Part shown: one piece after another, positions 1 to 8,997 of the stretch
Layout: the number at the start of each line of letters is the position of its first letter
Numbering within the stretch: the first letter of the stretch is position 1
Source: JANYCG01 sp031428695
GTDB taxonomy: Bacteria > Pseudomonadota > Gammaproteobacteria > Burkholderiales > Burkholderiaceae_C
Direction: 5' to 3'
Length of the DNA stretch: 22,407 nt
NCBI GenBank assembly: GCA_031428695.1
Contig: JANOYE010000020.1
Span: 1-22,407, forward strand
Notes under the pieces: model-generated
Databases searched by the model: none
What the model saw: the letters and a program-made list of their open reading frames with translations, nothing else
What the model was told of the DNA's origin: nothing
Made by a program: the position numbers and the translations under genes

Positions 1-1202
1 GTGACGCTGGCTTGGTCGTCTTCAGCGGCGACGCCGTTGTTGGGCGTGGAATCAGGGTCGAATTGGTCGGAATTCGACACCTGGGCGGTATTGATGATGG
101 GCGTGGTACCGGTGACGGTGGCATTGATTGTCAGGGTGGCGGAGGCACCGTTGTTGAGCGTGCCGACGCGCCAGGTACCGGCGGGGAATGCGGGCGGGCC
201 GACAATGGCCACGGCAGAATAACTGCCCTGGCTGGGCAGGGCCGAGACAAAAGTCAACCCGGCTGGGAGGGCGTCCAACACCCGCACATCGGTGGTGCGG
301 TTGGGGCCATCGTTGGTCACAGTCAATGTGAAACTCACGGTGCTTCCGGGCGTGAGGTTGCTGGCAGTTTTGGTGAGACGCAGGTCGGCGACGATATTGG
401 CATTGGGGTTGGTGGCCAGGTCGCCGAAGACAACTCCAGCAGCAACTGGCATGGCAGTGGCAACCAGGGTCCCGAGGTTGACGGTATACAACGTCGCTCC
501 CGGGGAAACTACCAACTTGCCATTGCGATCAAAGGCGCAACCCGTGGCGCTTCCGGGCAGGCCGCCCGTCATGGCGCCCACTAGCGTGACCAAGCCGGCA
601 GAGCTGACGGTAAAAAGGTTTGTTTGCGACACCATATAAAGCACGCCCGTGGACGGATGCAGGCACAAATCGCCTCCGCCAGGAAGGGCGCCGCCGAGGT
701 ATCCGCTGGCCGGCGTTACTGTCAATATTGCACCGGTGGCGGGATCAAGCGTCCACAACGATGAACCGGCGCCCGAGTTCATCGCAAACAAGTTTCCTGC
801 GACGTCGAACCCCAAACGAATGACGCCGACTGTGGTCGCCCCCGGCGTTCCTATCAAAACCGGTGACACGGCGGGGGTCGATGGATCCCATCGCCAAAGA
901 TTGGGGTTGGCGGCTTGAGTATCCAAATAGAACAACATGCCATCCGATGGGCGGGTGGCAAGGGTCGCGGCGCTGGCAAGTGGCGCAGCAAAGGTCACCA
1001 GCAAGGTGGCCGGGCCGCCGCTGACAGAGTCCACACTGTAGATTCCGTTGCCAGTGACGCCGTAAAAAACCTCGGCCTGGGCCATTGGCGAATGCGCCAG
1101 CGCCAGCAGCGTCGCGGCCAAAATCAAGCCGCTCTTCACGCGCTGGAACACCAGACGCAGCAGGCTGGTCAAGCCAAATGCGCGGAAAATCAAAGTTTGC
1201 AC
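1..1202 (-). CDS. Exported propeller-like + DUF11 repeat protein, partial (3' end beyond window)
   Basis: The frame is open from 1202 down to base 1, about 400 residues, with no stop before the edge. The N-terminus is hydrophobic and ends in a signal-peptidase-like site (…PMAQA|EVFYG, cut near residue 43). Residues about 44-265 hold repeated short blocks of the type 'LWTLDPATG', 'LYMVSQTNL', 'LYTVNLGT', which suggests beta-propeller blades. From about 271 there is a typical DUF11 module (VADLRLTKTASNLTPGSTVS, then VTNDGPN, LPAGLTFVS, NTAQVSNSDQFDPD). Such modules form extracellular Ig-like sandwiches, so a surface or secreted role is inferred. The start is uncertain: GTG 1202, TTG 1193 or GTG 1139 are all in frame, none has a clear Shine-Dalgarno, and no ATG lies ahead of the signal peptide. 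It follows the 1893-aa gene by 83 bp on the same strand, so co-transcription is likely. Exact function is unknown. Confidence 0.8.
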   Translation of the reverse strand, partial: MQTLIFRAFGLTSLLRLVFQRVKSGLILAATLLALAHSPMAQAEVFYGVTGNGIYSVDSVSGGPATLLVTFAAPLASAATLATRPSDGMLFYLDTQAANPNLWRWDPSTPAVSPVLIGTPGATTVGVIRLGFDVAGNLFAMNSGAGSSLWTLDPATGAILTVTPASGYLGGALPGGGDLCLHPSTGVLYMVSQTNLFTVSSAGLVTLVGAMTGGLPGSATGCAFDRNGKLVVSPGATLYTVNLGTLVATAMPVAAGVVFGDLATNPNANIVADLRLTKTASNLTPGSTVSFTLTVTNDGPNRTTDVRVLDALPAGLTFVSALPSQGSYSAVAIVGPPAFPAGTWRVGTLNNGASATLTINATVTGTTPIINTAQVSNSDQFDPDSTPNNGVAAEDDQASV

Positions 1203-1285
1203 GGCGTTGCCATCCGCAGTTTCGGTGTGAATGTCGGCCAAGTGTTCGTCATGGGTAAGTGCAGTGGGGTAGAGACTTCTGCGGC

Positions 1286-4200
1286 CTAAGGTTTCAGCGG
1301 CAACGGGTTGTTTTGCCGGTCGTTGAGATTGAACGTGTTTTGGTCGAACTTGAATCTCAAGTTCAAGTAGAGGCCTTCTACACGGTATTGGGCTCCGGCA
1401 AAATCAGGATCATTGAAGCCGCGCTGGTTATAGCCGACTGACAGCCAAGCGTTGTCAGCCACCTTGAATCCGACCGACACGCCGACCTGGAAATCACGCG
1501 CACCGGAACCCCACGCGCGCAAGCTGCCGAAGTGCAGGCCGACGTCCAGCCGCTCCGTGATGTCATGGCGGGCTTCCAAGCCAACCAGGGTGGTGAGCGA
1601 CTGGTACCCAGCACCGTCAATCGTGTCAAACACGACTTTGGCGCCATGCTGGATGGCAATCTGCGTGCTGCGGTTGGGGAGCCAATTGGCGTTGAAGTTG
1701 TTGATCAATTTGCGAGCATTGAACATGCCGCTGGCATCGTTGCGTGATTCGCCCTGGTACTCCAGCCGATCCAACCAAATCAAGGCACTGTTCAATGGGC
1801 GGTGGGCATAACTCAAGCGCGCGGTAAGTAGGCTGGTGTTGGTGGTGCCTTCCGTCTGGTTGTAGTTCAGCCCCGCTGCAATGGCGCGACCGTTTTCCAG
1901 GTTCCGCTGCGCGCCCAGAAGGAGGTTGATTTTCTTATCGGTGTCGCTGATGCGCCACTCCGCCCGCACGTTGCTGCTCCATTCACTGTTTTTGTAGGCG
2001 GCTCCAACGTACACGGCGGTGTAGTCACCTGAGATCAGGCTAGGTGAGCCGCTGAGGCCGTTGCCTGAGGCCTGACCCGGCGGATTGCTGGCCAATGTGC
2101 CAGATGCCAGCGGCTGAGCGGCGCTGAACTGGCCGTTTGAAGAACTGGAGAAGGTTTGTGATCGGTCAATGCCGAAGTCAGTTGACCACTGGTCGTTGAG
2201 CTTCCACTTTTGCACCAAACCGAGATTCCCATACAGCCGGTTGCCATCCGTGCCGGCCTGGTTACCCAATGACGACGACGCTTCGCCGCCTTCCCAAACC
2301 TGTGTGCGCAAACCCACACGTGTGGTGTCGGCCTGCAGCACTGAACTGCGCGCCAATTCATGCTGGGCAAACAGCGTAGTCTGAGGCGTCAGGCGGTAGT
2401 CTGCACCCAGAATCAGGCGGTTCGGGAAGCTCTGGCTGTCAGTCTGCCCGCTCAAGTTCAACTCGGTGTTGGCGCGAAGGGTCAAACGATTGTCAAGCAG
2501 GTCATAACCGACGCCGCCCAGAAGTTGACGTGCCTGGCTATTGGTGCCCGCGCCGTTGTTTTCATTGGCGATGCGCAGGCCGCCGTTGATATTGAGGCCG
2601 TCAGCGCCCCAGGTACCCAGCACTTCAGCCACGTCGCGCTTGGCGTTGCTTACCTGGTTGTCTTGGGTGTAGGTTTCCGCTTTGATGCTGAACTGGTCGG
2701 TCACCTTGACTTGCACGTCAACGCCGATCTTGCGGGTACCCGCTTCCGAAGCTGCTTGTTGGCCCAAACCAAAACCAGCGTCTTGCTGGCGCGCGTAGGC
2801 GCGTGCCGCCACCTTACCGTCGTCGTGCGTGAGCTCGACGACGGACGCATTGCCACTTTGCGGGCCGGTTGCCGAAATCCGCTGACTTTGCGCTAACTCG
2901 GCATGCAATTTGGTTTTTTCACCCAACTGAACCGTAGCGTCAGCGGCTGTCAGGCTGGCTTCGCGACCGGAAATTCCTTCTTTGATGTGGGTCAGTCCTA
3001 CCTCGGTTTTATCACCCACCTTTGCCGCCACCCGGCCACCGAAGGTCACCGTGGCATTGGCCAGGCTTTCCGACTCGTACTCGGCCACGATGAATGTTGG
3101 GTTGAACTTTTCATCACGCGCCGCAATCGGCTGGGTAAACGACAAGGTTCCCAATGCGAAGTCAATCTGATAGTCGAGGTAGCGGGTGAGCTGCCGGGAG
3201 CTGATGATGATCTCCGGGCGCAGGCGGTCGCGCACCTCAAGGCTCAGTTTGTCCGAATTCACCACAATGTCCCGGCTGGTCAGGCGGTACAGGCCAGAGG
3301 TGCCGTCACCCTGGATTTCATCCTTGCGGAAACTCTGAGTGGTTTGGCTGGCAAAAAAGTTGTAGCTGAAGACATCGCCTTTGTATTCGGACTTGATGCC
3401 GTTCAAGGTGCGGCTGTAGCGACCCAGCTCGGTGACCGTGAGGCCAGTGTCGTAATCGCCAAACAGTGCGTAGAACTGAGACTTTTCAATCTTCAAATAC
3501 AGCTTGCTCACGCTGGCGGCGTCAAACTGCGGCTGCGTGGCGTCGGCATACAGGGTGTAAAACTGATTCGGGTCGATGGCTTGTTTGAGCGCTTTGCTGC
3601 TGGCCGTGGTTGCGCCCTTGGCGGAGTCGTAGGCCACGGTCATCAGGTATTCGCCCTTGATCTGGCCTTTGCCATAAAACGCGATGCGGTTTTGATCAAA
3701 GAGCCGGTCGTCCAGCGCAGTTTCATTCAAGCTGACCATGTTGCCGCTGAGCCCCTTGAAGCCCGCCGTGCCTTCGGCAAAACCCACCAGCACCCACTCG
3801 CGCAATTCGGGCGTGAGCCAGGCGCGGATCTCACGGACTCCGCCGTTGTTGCCGAAATCAAACTTCAGCACCACTTCGCCAGTCTGGGTGGTTGGTTGCA
3901 ATGCAATCAAGGCCAGACCGTCTTGACCAATTTCATAGTGGGTCTTGCCACCGAGGTTTCCGGTAAGCGGCTCGCGCTGGATCGCGTTGGCCTGATCCAA
4001 CGACAGGTTGGGCGCCATCACCTGGACTTCGCCGCCTGAGCCGCGCCGAACGGGTTGCCCGGTTTTATCGAGCAAGCGCACCGCTATCTGCGGCGGTGTG
4101 CGCCCGTCTGCAACCAGGCGGGAGCGCTTTGCGTCATAGGCAACTGAAGCGGCGGCCATCGCAAAGTGAATGATTCGGGTTTCCTGCAACACGGTCTGCC

Positions 4201-6967
4201 CTTGCGCGTCTTTCACCGTGACGGTCATTTCGTTGGGGCCTTCTCGCAAGTCGACAGCGCGCCAGTTTGACAGGGCCAACGTGCCTGCCGCGTTTTTGAT
4301 GGCACCCTCATAACGCAGTGCGCCTGCGCGCTCGCCGTTGACTCTGAGTTCCACCGAATGGTTGGCATCGTGTTTGACGGCAACCTTGACCACGGGTAAG
4401 GCGGGCGCGAAGTCTTTCTGCGGGTGCAGCCACTCGGCACCGGAGCCTGCCGCTGCAAGCCATTTTTCATCGTAGGGCAAAATTTCGACCAATTGAAGGG
4501 TGGGTGCAGTTTTCGGGGCAGCTGCAGCTACACCGACCATGACGGGCGCTGCGCCCGGCACTGTGGCAGGCACAATCCCCGCAGCGGGTTTTGCCGGTGT
4601 CGCAACGATAGCCGGCACAGAGATCGGCGCGCACATGGCCACGTCGGTAGCTGGGGTTTTGAGCAGCAATGCAGCCAACCCTTGGGCAGCTTGGCCCAAA
4701 GCTTGGACTTGCACCTTCAAGGAAATGTCTGCTGTTGGTGCTTGCTCCAGCTCAAACTCCAACACGTGCTGCCACTTGCCAGGGTGTGCGCCCAACCGAG
4801 CTACGAGGTAACCGTCGCCAGCCGTCGCCTGGGAATACGGCTGGCCGTCCAGCTTGACGCTGCCAGCCAGCACTTTGGCGCCGCCAGGCAGCATGAGGGT
4901 GGCGCTCACTGACTGGTTGGCCAAACCCGCGCCCAGCGTTGCACGCACTGTCTTGCCCTGCAATTGCACGCGCTGGTTCAGGCAACTGGCCACTTTCTTG
5001 AAGCGGAAGTCTGCGCGCCACAAGGTGCCGCCACGAACATTGACGAACTGGGAGAAATTGCGCCCGCCTGTGCGGGTGTTTTGCTCACAAGACTCCAATT
5101 CGATGTCTTTGGGCAAGCTGATTTCATCCAACTGCACCACATGGGTTCCAGGGCGAATATTGTCTGCGTGCCAGCGGCCTTCATCATCGGTAACGATGTA
5201 AGTGCCGTCTTGCAGCATGACCCTCACGCCTTTGATGCCAACCGGGTGGCCGTAAAACGGGTTGGACAAATCACGCCGAGGGCTGCTCGCGGAATAATCG
5301 TCGCTGGTGGGGTTGTTGCAGTTCTCGGCCACTGTCACGCGCCCGATCAGGATGGCCGTGCTTCGGTTGAGGTCTTCGCGCACCAGCACGCTGGCCCTGG
5401 CAAGGTTGGACGTGACTGGGGCAACCGCTTGCGCTGTGTTGTCGGCGGGACCAACTTGAGCGCTCGGACCTACAGCCGCCACATAACGCACCGTGGCGGT
5501 GGTGCCTGCTGCCAACGCACCCAGGCTGAAGGTGAGCTGTCGCCCATCATTGCCCACCAGTGGGTCTGCTAAAACGGCCGCGCCTAGACGTGCGGAACCC
5601 CCCTGATACCGAAAACCCAGCGGCATACGATCGGCAATCCGCAGGGCGGCAATGGGAAGTGTGCCGCCATTGGCAATGGACAGCGCATAGGGCACGAAAT
5701 CGCCAATCGCCACCGTGGATTTGCCAGCTGTCTTAGTGATTTGCACGCTGGCGTTCGCGGCAGGGTCAAGCGGGATATCAATCTGAACGGCCGGGCCATC
5801 GATTAAGGGGAAATTTTGACCCCGCGACCCCACTACCAGCACAAAGGGTGCGCTCGTCAGGGTTTGCAACGTGGCATCGGCCACAGTTGAAGGGAAAGCA
5901 TAACCCGGCGGTGGCGTAATCTGAAAGCGGTAGGTGCCAGCAGTCATGCGGGGGAACTGGAAGCCACCAGCGGCAAAGTTATACAGCTCGCCGCCTGCGT
6001 CAGTCACGCTACCGCCACTGGCAATTGTGGACGGGTAGGCGCTGACTCCGTCGTTGCCAAAAACCTGGGCTGGCAAACCTGTCGCCACGTTGATCACCGT
6101 AATTTGTGCGCCGTTAATGGGCAAACCGGTCAAAGAGTCAAAAAAGACCCCGAACGGATCCACCAAGGCAGCGTCGGTCAAGATCGTTTTGCCGTCGGCA
6201 CCGTCCTTGTACTCTGCACGGATACGCACGTTGCCGGCAATATTGAGCTTGCAGTTGTCGGCAACGGCTGGCGGCAATGCACTTTGGATAAAGCCCACAA
6301 ACACTCCGGTTGATGGTCCGGTTTCCGTTAATGTGATGGTTTCGCTGTCGCCACCGCTGGTGCTGATGGTGGTCACGACAGTTTCGGCCAACAACGGGTT
6401 CTTGTTTTGGTCGTAATCGGTGATGCGGACGAACACCGGGTCGCCACGGGCATAGACTTCCGCCTGCGCCAAAGGCTGAAGACTGGGCAATGCCAGCGTG
6501 CCCGTGCCCGGCACTGTGGGCGCTGGCAAATTGGCACCTTTGCACTGTGTCGGGGACACCATGACCGGCGCTGACCCTGGAACGCTTGGCGCGTAACGCA
6601 ACAGCTCAATCGTCGCCGGCGTTTGCGTCGCTGTGGTCACCGTCACGGAGCCGGTTGTCACCAGCGGGGTCACACCGGCCACGTAGCTGGCGCTGGCGGT
6701 GTTTGTGATGGCGGTGCCTGGGGGGGTAGCCGCTCGAACGCTCGGCAGCATAAGTGCTGACACGGCCAACAGGACACCGAACCATGTAGAACAAAAACTA
6801 ACGGCCTTGGCACGCGCACACATCGCGCCGCCGCTTGCGCGGTCGGCATAAGGTATGCGCGTGCCAAGACCGGCTGATGCTGCAAGCCGCACCAATCCGG
6901 TCAATCCTCGGGCTGCCCACGCAATGAAGCGCGGGCGGCTGAGGAAGCTGATCAAACCAACGGTCAC
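1286..6967 (-). CDS. Giant DUF11-containing outer-membrane beta-barrel protein (1893 aa)
   Basis: Probable outer-membrane protein carrying periplasmic or surface beta-sandwich modules. Approximate residues: export signal ending at SVRA|A (79/80); a start module with 'GTAITNTASASY' (80-115) shared with the upstream paralogues; beta-rich region 160-400; DUF11 module 405-530 ending in 'DNTAQAVAP'; a SdrD-B/carboxypeptidase-regulatory-like module 536-660 ('GVRVMLQDGTYIVTDDEGRW'); an Ala/Pro linker 780-825; further Ig-like strands to 1050. From about 1055 to the end there are alternating aromatic and polar strands typical of a barrel, including 'KLYLKIEKSQFYALFGDYDT' (1155-1174), and the last strand is 'YLNLRFKFDQ' plus a 16-residue tail. 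The start taken is GTG 6967, ten bases after the previous stop, which suits translational coupling. ATG 6823 would give 1845 aa with a normal-length signal peptide. It may anchor or export the smaller DUF11 proteins upstream, but this is inference. Confidence 0.85.
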   Translation of the reverse strand: MTVGLISFLSRPRFIAWAARGLTGLVRLAASAGLGTRIPYADRASGGAMCARAKAVSFCSTWFGVLLAVSALMLPSVRAATPPGTAITNTASASYVAGVTPLVTTGSVTVTTATQTPATIELLRYAPSVPGSAPVMVSPTQCKGANLPAPTVPGTGTLALPSLQPLAQAEVYARGDPVFVRITDYDQNKNPLLAETVVTTISTSGGDSETITLTETGPSTGVFVGFIQSALPPAVADNCKLNIAGNVRIRAEYKDGADGKTILTDAALVDPFGVFFDSLTGLPINGAQITVINVATGLPAQVFGNDGVSAYPSTIASGGSVTDAGGELYNFAAGGFQFPRMTAGTYRFQITPPPGYAFPSTVADATLQTLTSAPFVLVVGSRGQNFPLIDGPAVQIDIPLDPAANASVQITKTAGKSTVAIGDFVPYALSIANGGTLPIAALRIADRMPLGFRYQGGSARLGAAVLADPLVGNDGRQLTFSLGALAAGTTATVRYVAAVGPSAQVGPADNTAQAVAPVTSNLARASVLVREDLNRSTAILIGRVTVAENCNNPTSDDYSASSPRRDLSNPFYGHPVGIKGVRVMLQDGTYIVTDDEGRWHADNIRPGTHVVQLDEISLPKDIELESCEQNTRTGGRNFSQFVNVRGGTLWRADFRFKKVASCLNQRVQLQGKTVRATLGAGLANQSVSATLMLPGGAKVLAGSVKLDGQPYSQATAGDGYLVARLGAHPGKWQHVLEFELEQAPTADISLKVQVQALGQAAQGLAALLLKTPATDVAMCAPISVPAIVATPAKPAAGIVPATVPGAAPVMVGVAAAAPKTAPTLQLVEILPYDEKWLAAAGSGAEWLHPQKDFAPALPVVKVAVKHDANHSVELRVNGERAGALRYEGAIKNAAGTLALSNWRAVDLREGPNEMTVTVKDAQGQTVLQETRIIHFAMAAASVAYDAKRSRLVADGRTPPQIAVRLLDKTGQPVRRGSGGEVQVMAPNLSLDQANAIQREPLTGNLGGKTHYEIGQDGLALIALQPTTQTGEVVLKFDFGNNGGVREIRAWLTPELREWVLVGFAEGTAGFKGLSGNMVSLNETALDDRLFDQNRIAFYGKGQIKGEYLMTVAYDSAKGATTASSKALKQAIDPNQFYTLYADATQPQFDAASVSKLYLKIEKSQFYALFGDYDTGLTVTELGRYSRTLNGIKSEYKGDVFSYNFFASQTTQSFRKDEIQGDGTSGLYRLTSRDIVVNSDKLSLEVRDRLRPEIIISSRQLTRYLDYQIDFALGTLSFTQPIAARDEKFNPTFIVAEYESESLANATVTFGGRVAAKVGDKTEVGLTHIKEGISGREASLTAADATVQLGEKTKLHAELAQSQRISATGPQSGNASVVELTHDDGKVAARAYARQQDAGFGLGQQAASEAGTRKIGVDVQVKVTDQFSIKAETYTQDNQVSNAKRDVAEVLGTWGADGLNINGGLRIANENNGAGTNSQARQLLGGVGYDLLDNRLTLRANTELNLSGQTDSQSFPNRLILGADYRLTPQTTLFAQHELARSSVLQADTTRVGLRTQVWEGGEASSSLGNQAGTDGNRLYGNLGLVQKWKLNDQWSTDFGIDRSQTFSSSSNGQFSAAQPLASGTLASNPPGQASGNGLSGSPSLISGDYTAVYVGAAYKNSEWSSNVRAEWRISDTDKKINLLLGAQRNLENGRAIAAGLNYNQTEGTTNTSLLTARLSYAHRPLNSALIWLDRLEYQGESRNDASGMFNARKLINNFNANWLPNRSTQIAIQHGAKVVFDTIDGAGYQSLTTLVGLEARHDITERLDVGLHFGSLRAWGSGARDFQVGVSVGFKVADNAWLSVGYNQRGFNDPDFAGAQYRVEGLYLNLRFKFDQNTFNLNDRQNNPLPLKP

Positions 6968-6977
6968 TGAGGCGTGG

Positions 6978-8249
6978 TTAGTTGATGGTCACGTTAAAAG
7001 TGATCGTGGCCGTTTCACCGGCCTTGATTTCACCTGCAGCGTAAGCGCCGGTGCCCCCAGCTGGCAGGGCCGTCAGGAAGTCGATGGTGACGACTTGCCC
7101 GGCAATAGTGGCCCCATCGGCATCGGCCGCACCTGTCATATAACCCGTGCCGCCAGCCCCGCCGAGCGGTCGCACTGTGGATGCCACGCTGTACTCAATC
7201 TGGAAGCCACGACCTGCCAGACTCTCAGGAACACCTGCGGCGCTTGAACAAGTTGCTGCAGTTGTCGGAGCAACCAGATTGGCGTCATGGGTCGTCGCCA
7301 CGACCAAGGTGTCGCCGATTGACGTCAAGATGGCTGAGGACGATCCGGTATTGGCGACAGTGACCGTCCACCGAACCATGGCACCCGGAATGTTTTTCGG
7401 GCTGGCAATGCCGTTGAACGGGTCACACAACAGTGTTGACGTTTTGCTGACCGTCAAAATCGGCGTGTTGAGACGGTAGGCATCGCGGGCGACTGCAGTC
7501 GCATCACGCGCGGGGCTAGCGCCAACAAAGTTGAGCTCGACGCTGAGGGCGTCGGCAAATACGATGTCAACACCGGCCGTATTGGCGCCACTCTCTACGA
7601 CAGGCGTGGCGGTGTTATTCGTCGTAGTGACCGCCGTCAAGGTGATGTTCGCCTGCGCACCATTGGAGCCCGCCGCTGGTGCAGTGGCAACCACAAACAA
7701 GGTCACGGACGCATCCGCTGCGAGAGTGGGGATGTTGTTGCCAGTGACGATTAAGTCAGTGCCGGGGTCAAAGACACCGTTTCCGTTGGTGTCGTAATAG
7801 ATACCGTTGGTGCCGCCGGTGAGCGTGACATCAATGGTATCGGCAACGCCAGCAATAACACCACCCGCAAAATTAGCCGCCGTGAGGTTGTAACCTTGAG
7901 CACTATTTCCAGTATTGGTGAGCAAGAACCGGGTCGCGTTATTGGTTGAATTCAAGGTCATGGACGTGACTGCCGCGCCAACCTCAGTCAAGGTGAGGTT
8001 GACCTTGTTGTCAACCACAAAACTGGTCACCGTGCCTGCGCCGGCGGTATTGCCTGTCGCAGAAGAACCGATGGCCGTTTGTGGTACGCCGCCCACTGAA
8101 AAATTCAAGGTAGCCAAGTTGTCTATGGACGTTCCTGCAAGAGTGCCAGCCGCTTGGGCAGACCCTCCCCACAAAGTGCCGAGAAGGGCCAAAGCCACAG
8201 CCCCGACCCGCAATCGTCGATTGACGCGGTTAAGTGATGGTGATTTCAT
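6978..8249 (-). CDS. Secreted DUF11-like surface protein (423 aa)
   Basis: Exported protein with a clear signal peptide: basic start (MKSPSLNRVNRRLR), hydrophobic core, cut at AQA|AG near residue 33. The mature N-terminal half has the pattern 'GTSIDNLATLNFSVGG', 'SFVV', 'NLTLTEV', 'FLLTNTGNSAQGYNL', closely matching the 342-aa protein three genes back in the transcript. A Ca-binding-like loop 'YYDTNGNGVFDPGTD' lies near residues 150-165. The C-terminal half (about 265-423) is a DUF11-like sandwich ('LTVSKTSTLLCDPF', 'IPGAMVRWTVTVANTGSS') ending in the strand 'ATITFNVTIN'. The ATG is preceded by AAGGA at suitable spacing. It ends 10 bp before the 1893-aa gene. Likely a structural surface component; the function is not established. 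Confidence 0.85.
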   Translation of the reverse strand: MKSPSLNRVNRRLRVGAVALALLGTLWGGSAQAAGTLAGTSIDNLATLNFSVGGVPQTAIGSSATGNTAGAGTVTSFVVDNKVNLTLTEVGAAVTSMTLNSTNNATRFLLTNTGNSAQGYNLTAANFAGGVIAGVADTIDVTLTGGTNGIYYDTNGNGVFDPGTDLIVTGNNIPTLAADASVTLFVVATAPAAGSNGAQANITLTAVTTTNNTATPVVESGANTAGVDIVFADALSVELNFVGASPARDATAVARDAYRLNTPILTVSKTSTLLCDPFNGIASPKNIPGAMVRWTVTVANTGSSSAILTSIGDTLVVATTHDANLVAPTTAATCSSAAGVPESLAGRGFQIEYSVASTVRPLGGAGGTGYMTGAADADGATIAGQVVTIDFLTALPAGGTGAYAAGEIKAGETATITFNVTIN

Positions 8250-8471
8250 GATGTTTGTCCTTGTGAAAAACCGTTAAAAGAGAAAGAGAAGAGTCGAAAC
8301 TATCTGAGAATGAGAGGGCCACAACTTTCAGGCGGCCCGCAGGCCATCGGCGGCCCATGGCTCAATCGGCTGCGAAGCCACCAAGGCGGGTGATCCAGGG
8401 AGATAAGGCCCGCTGAAATGGCGGTGCCCCATTGCCCTGTGAAAAAACGGAAATGCAGGCGCATTGCGGGC
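8250..8471 (-). other. 222-bp intercistronic gap inside the DUF11 cluster
   Basis: Non-coding gap between the 167-aa and 423-aa genes, the only long gap in an otherwise tightly spaced cluster. It holds the terminator-like hairpin at 8442-8465, a GGCGGCCC direct repeat (two copies near 8331-8352), and the AAGGA ribosome binding site of the 423-aa gene at its end. I see no convincing -35/-10 pair, although a separate promoter for the three downstream genes could lie here. Confidence 0.5.
8442..8465 (-). terminator. Candidate intrinsic terminator/attenuator after the 167-aa gene
   Basis: In minus-strand sense, a 5-bp stem AATGC/GCATT with loop GCCT is followed four bases later by six T (the A run at 8442-8447). 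It sits just past the stop of the 167-aa gene and ahead of a 222-bp gap in the cluster. The stem is short, so partial termination is more plausible than complete termination. Confidence 0.35.
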
Positions 8472-8975
8472 CTACTTGATCACAGAGCGAAAACCAGCCG
8501 TTTCCACTTTGCCTGCCGCCAGCTCGCCCTTGTAAGCCCAGCGAATGGCGGTGTAGTCAGCGGCAGTAGCGGTGACTTCCTTTCCGTCCTTATCTTTGAC
8601 TTTGAGCCTATCCGCAGTGGCAAAGGTTTTGCCATCCACTGAATAGGTGATGTCTGTGTTGGTGCCAAACACACTGCCCGCAACCAAACTGGTATTGGCG
8701 GGCACCGGGTTGTTGATAACAATGTTGCCTGCAGGCTTGGTGCCGACATTCTTGAACGTGGTGGTGTAGAAAACTTCAGTGCCAGGAATGGCTTTTGAAA
8801 CCGGCGCGCGTTTGCGTTCGATTTTTCCCTGGGCATCCTTGGTTTCAATTTCTATTTCGGCAACGTTTTTGAGCTCGATGCCGCCCTGTTGGGCGTGCGC
8901 AACATTTAGCGCTGCAAAGCCCAAACAGATGGCCAAGACCAATCCTGAGCTAGAGGGAAATTTCAGTTTTTTCAT
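8472..8975 (-). CDS. Small secreted DUF11-like protein (167 aa)
   Basis: Exported single-domain protein. The signal peptide is MKKLKFPSSSGLVLAICLGF… cut at AHA|QQ (about residue 28). The mature part has DUF11-style features: 'KAIPGTEVFYTTTFKNVGTK' (about 61-80), then 'VINNPVPANTSLVAGSVFG', a Lys/Asp-rich stretch around 120-132, and a final strand 'ETAGFRSVIK'. It is essentially one DUF11 module without further domains. AAAAGGA lies ahead of the ATG, and the gap from the 342-aa gene is 22 bp, so the two are probably co-transcribed. Its high Lys/Asp content differs from the Ala/Thr/Gly-rich neighbours. A subunit or accessory of a surface structure is plausible but unproven. Confidence 0.8.
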   Translation of the reverse strand: MKKLKFPSSSGLVLAICLGFAALNVAHAQQGGIELKNVAEIEIETKDAQGKIERKRAPVSKAIPGTEVFYTTTFKNVGTKPAGNIVINNPVPANTSLVAGSVFGTNTDITYSVDGKTFATADRLKVKDKDGKEVTATAADYTAIRWAYKGELAAGKVETAGFRSVIK

Positions 8976-8997
8976 GAGAAGGGTCCTTTTAACGAAA

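Noticed and set aside
2903..4039. Long open frame (378 codons) on the plus strand
   Set aside because: It lies fully antisense to the 1893-aa surface protein, whose frame is continuous and has clear domains. The antisense product has no recognisable motif or signal, and GC-rich coding DNA often leaves such frames open.
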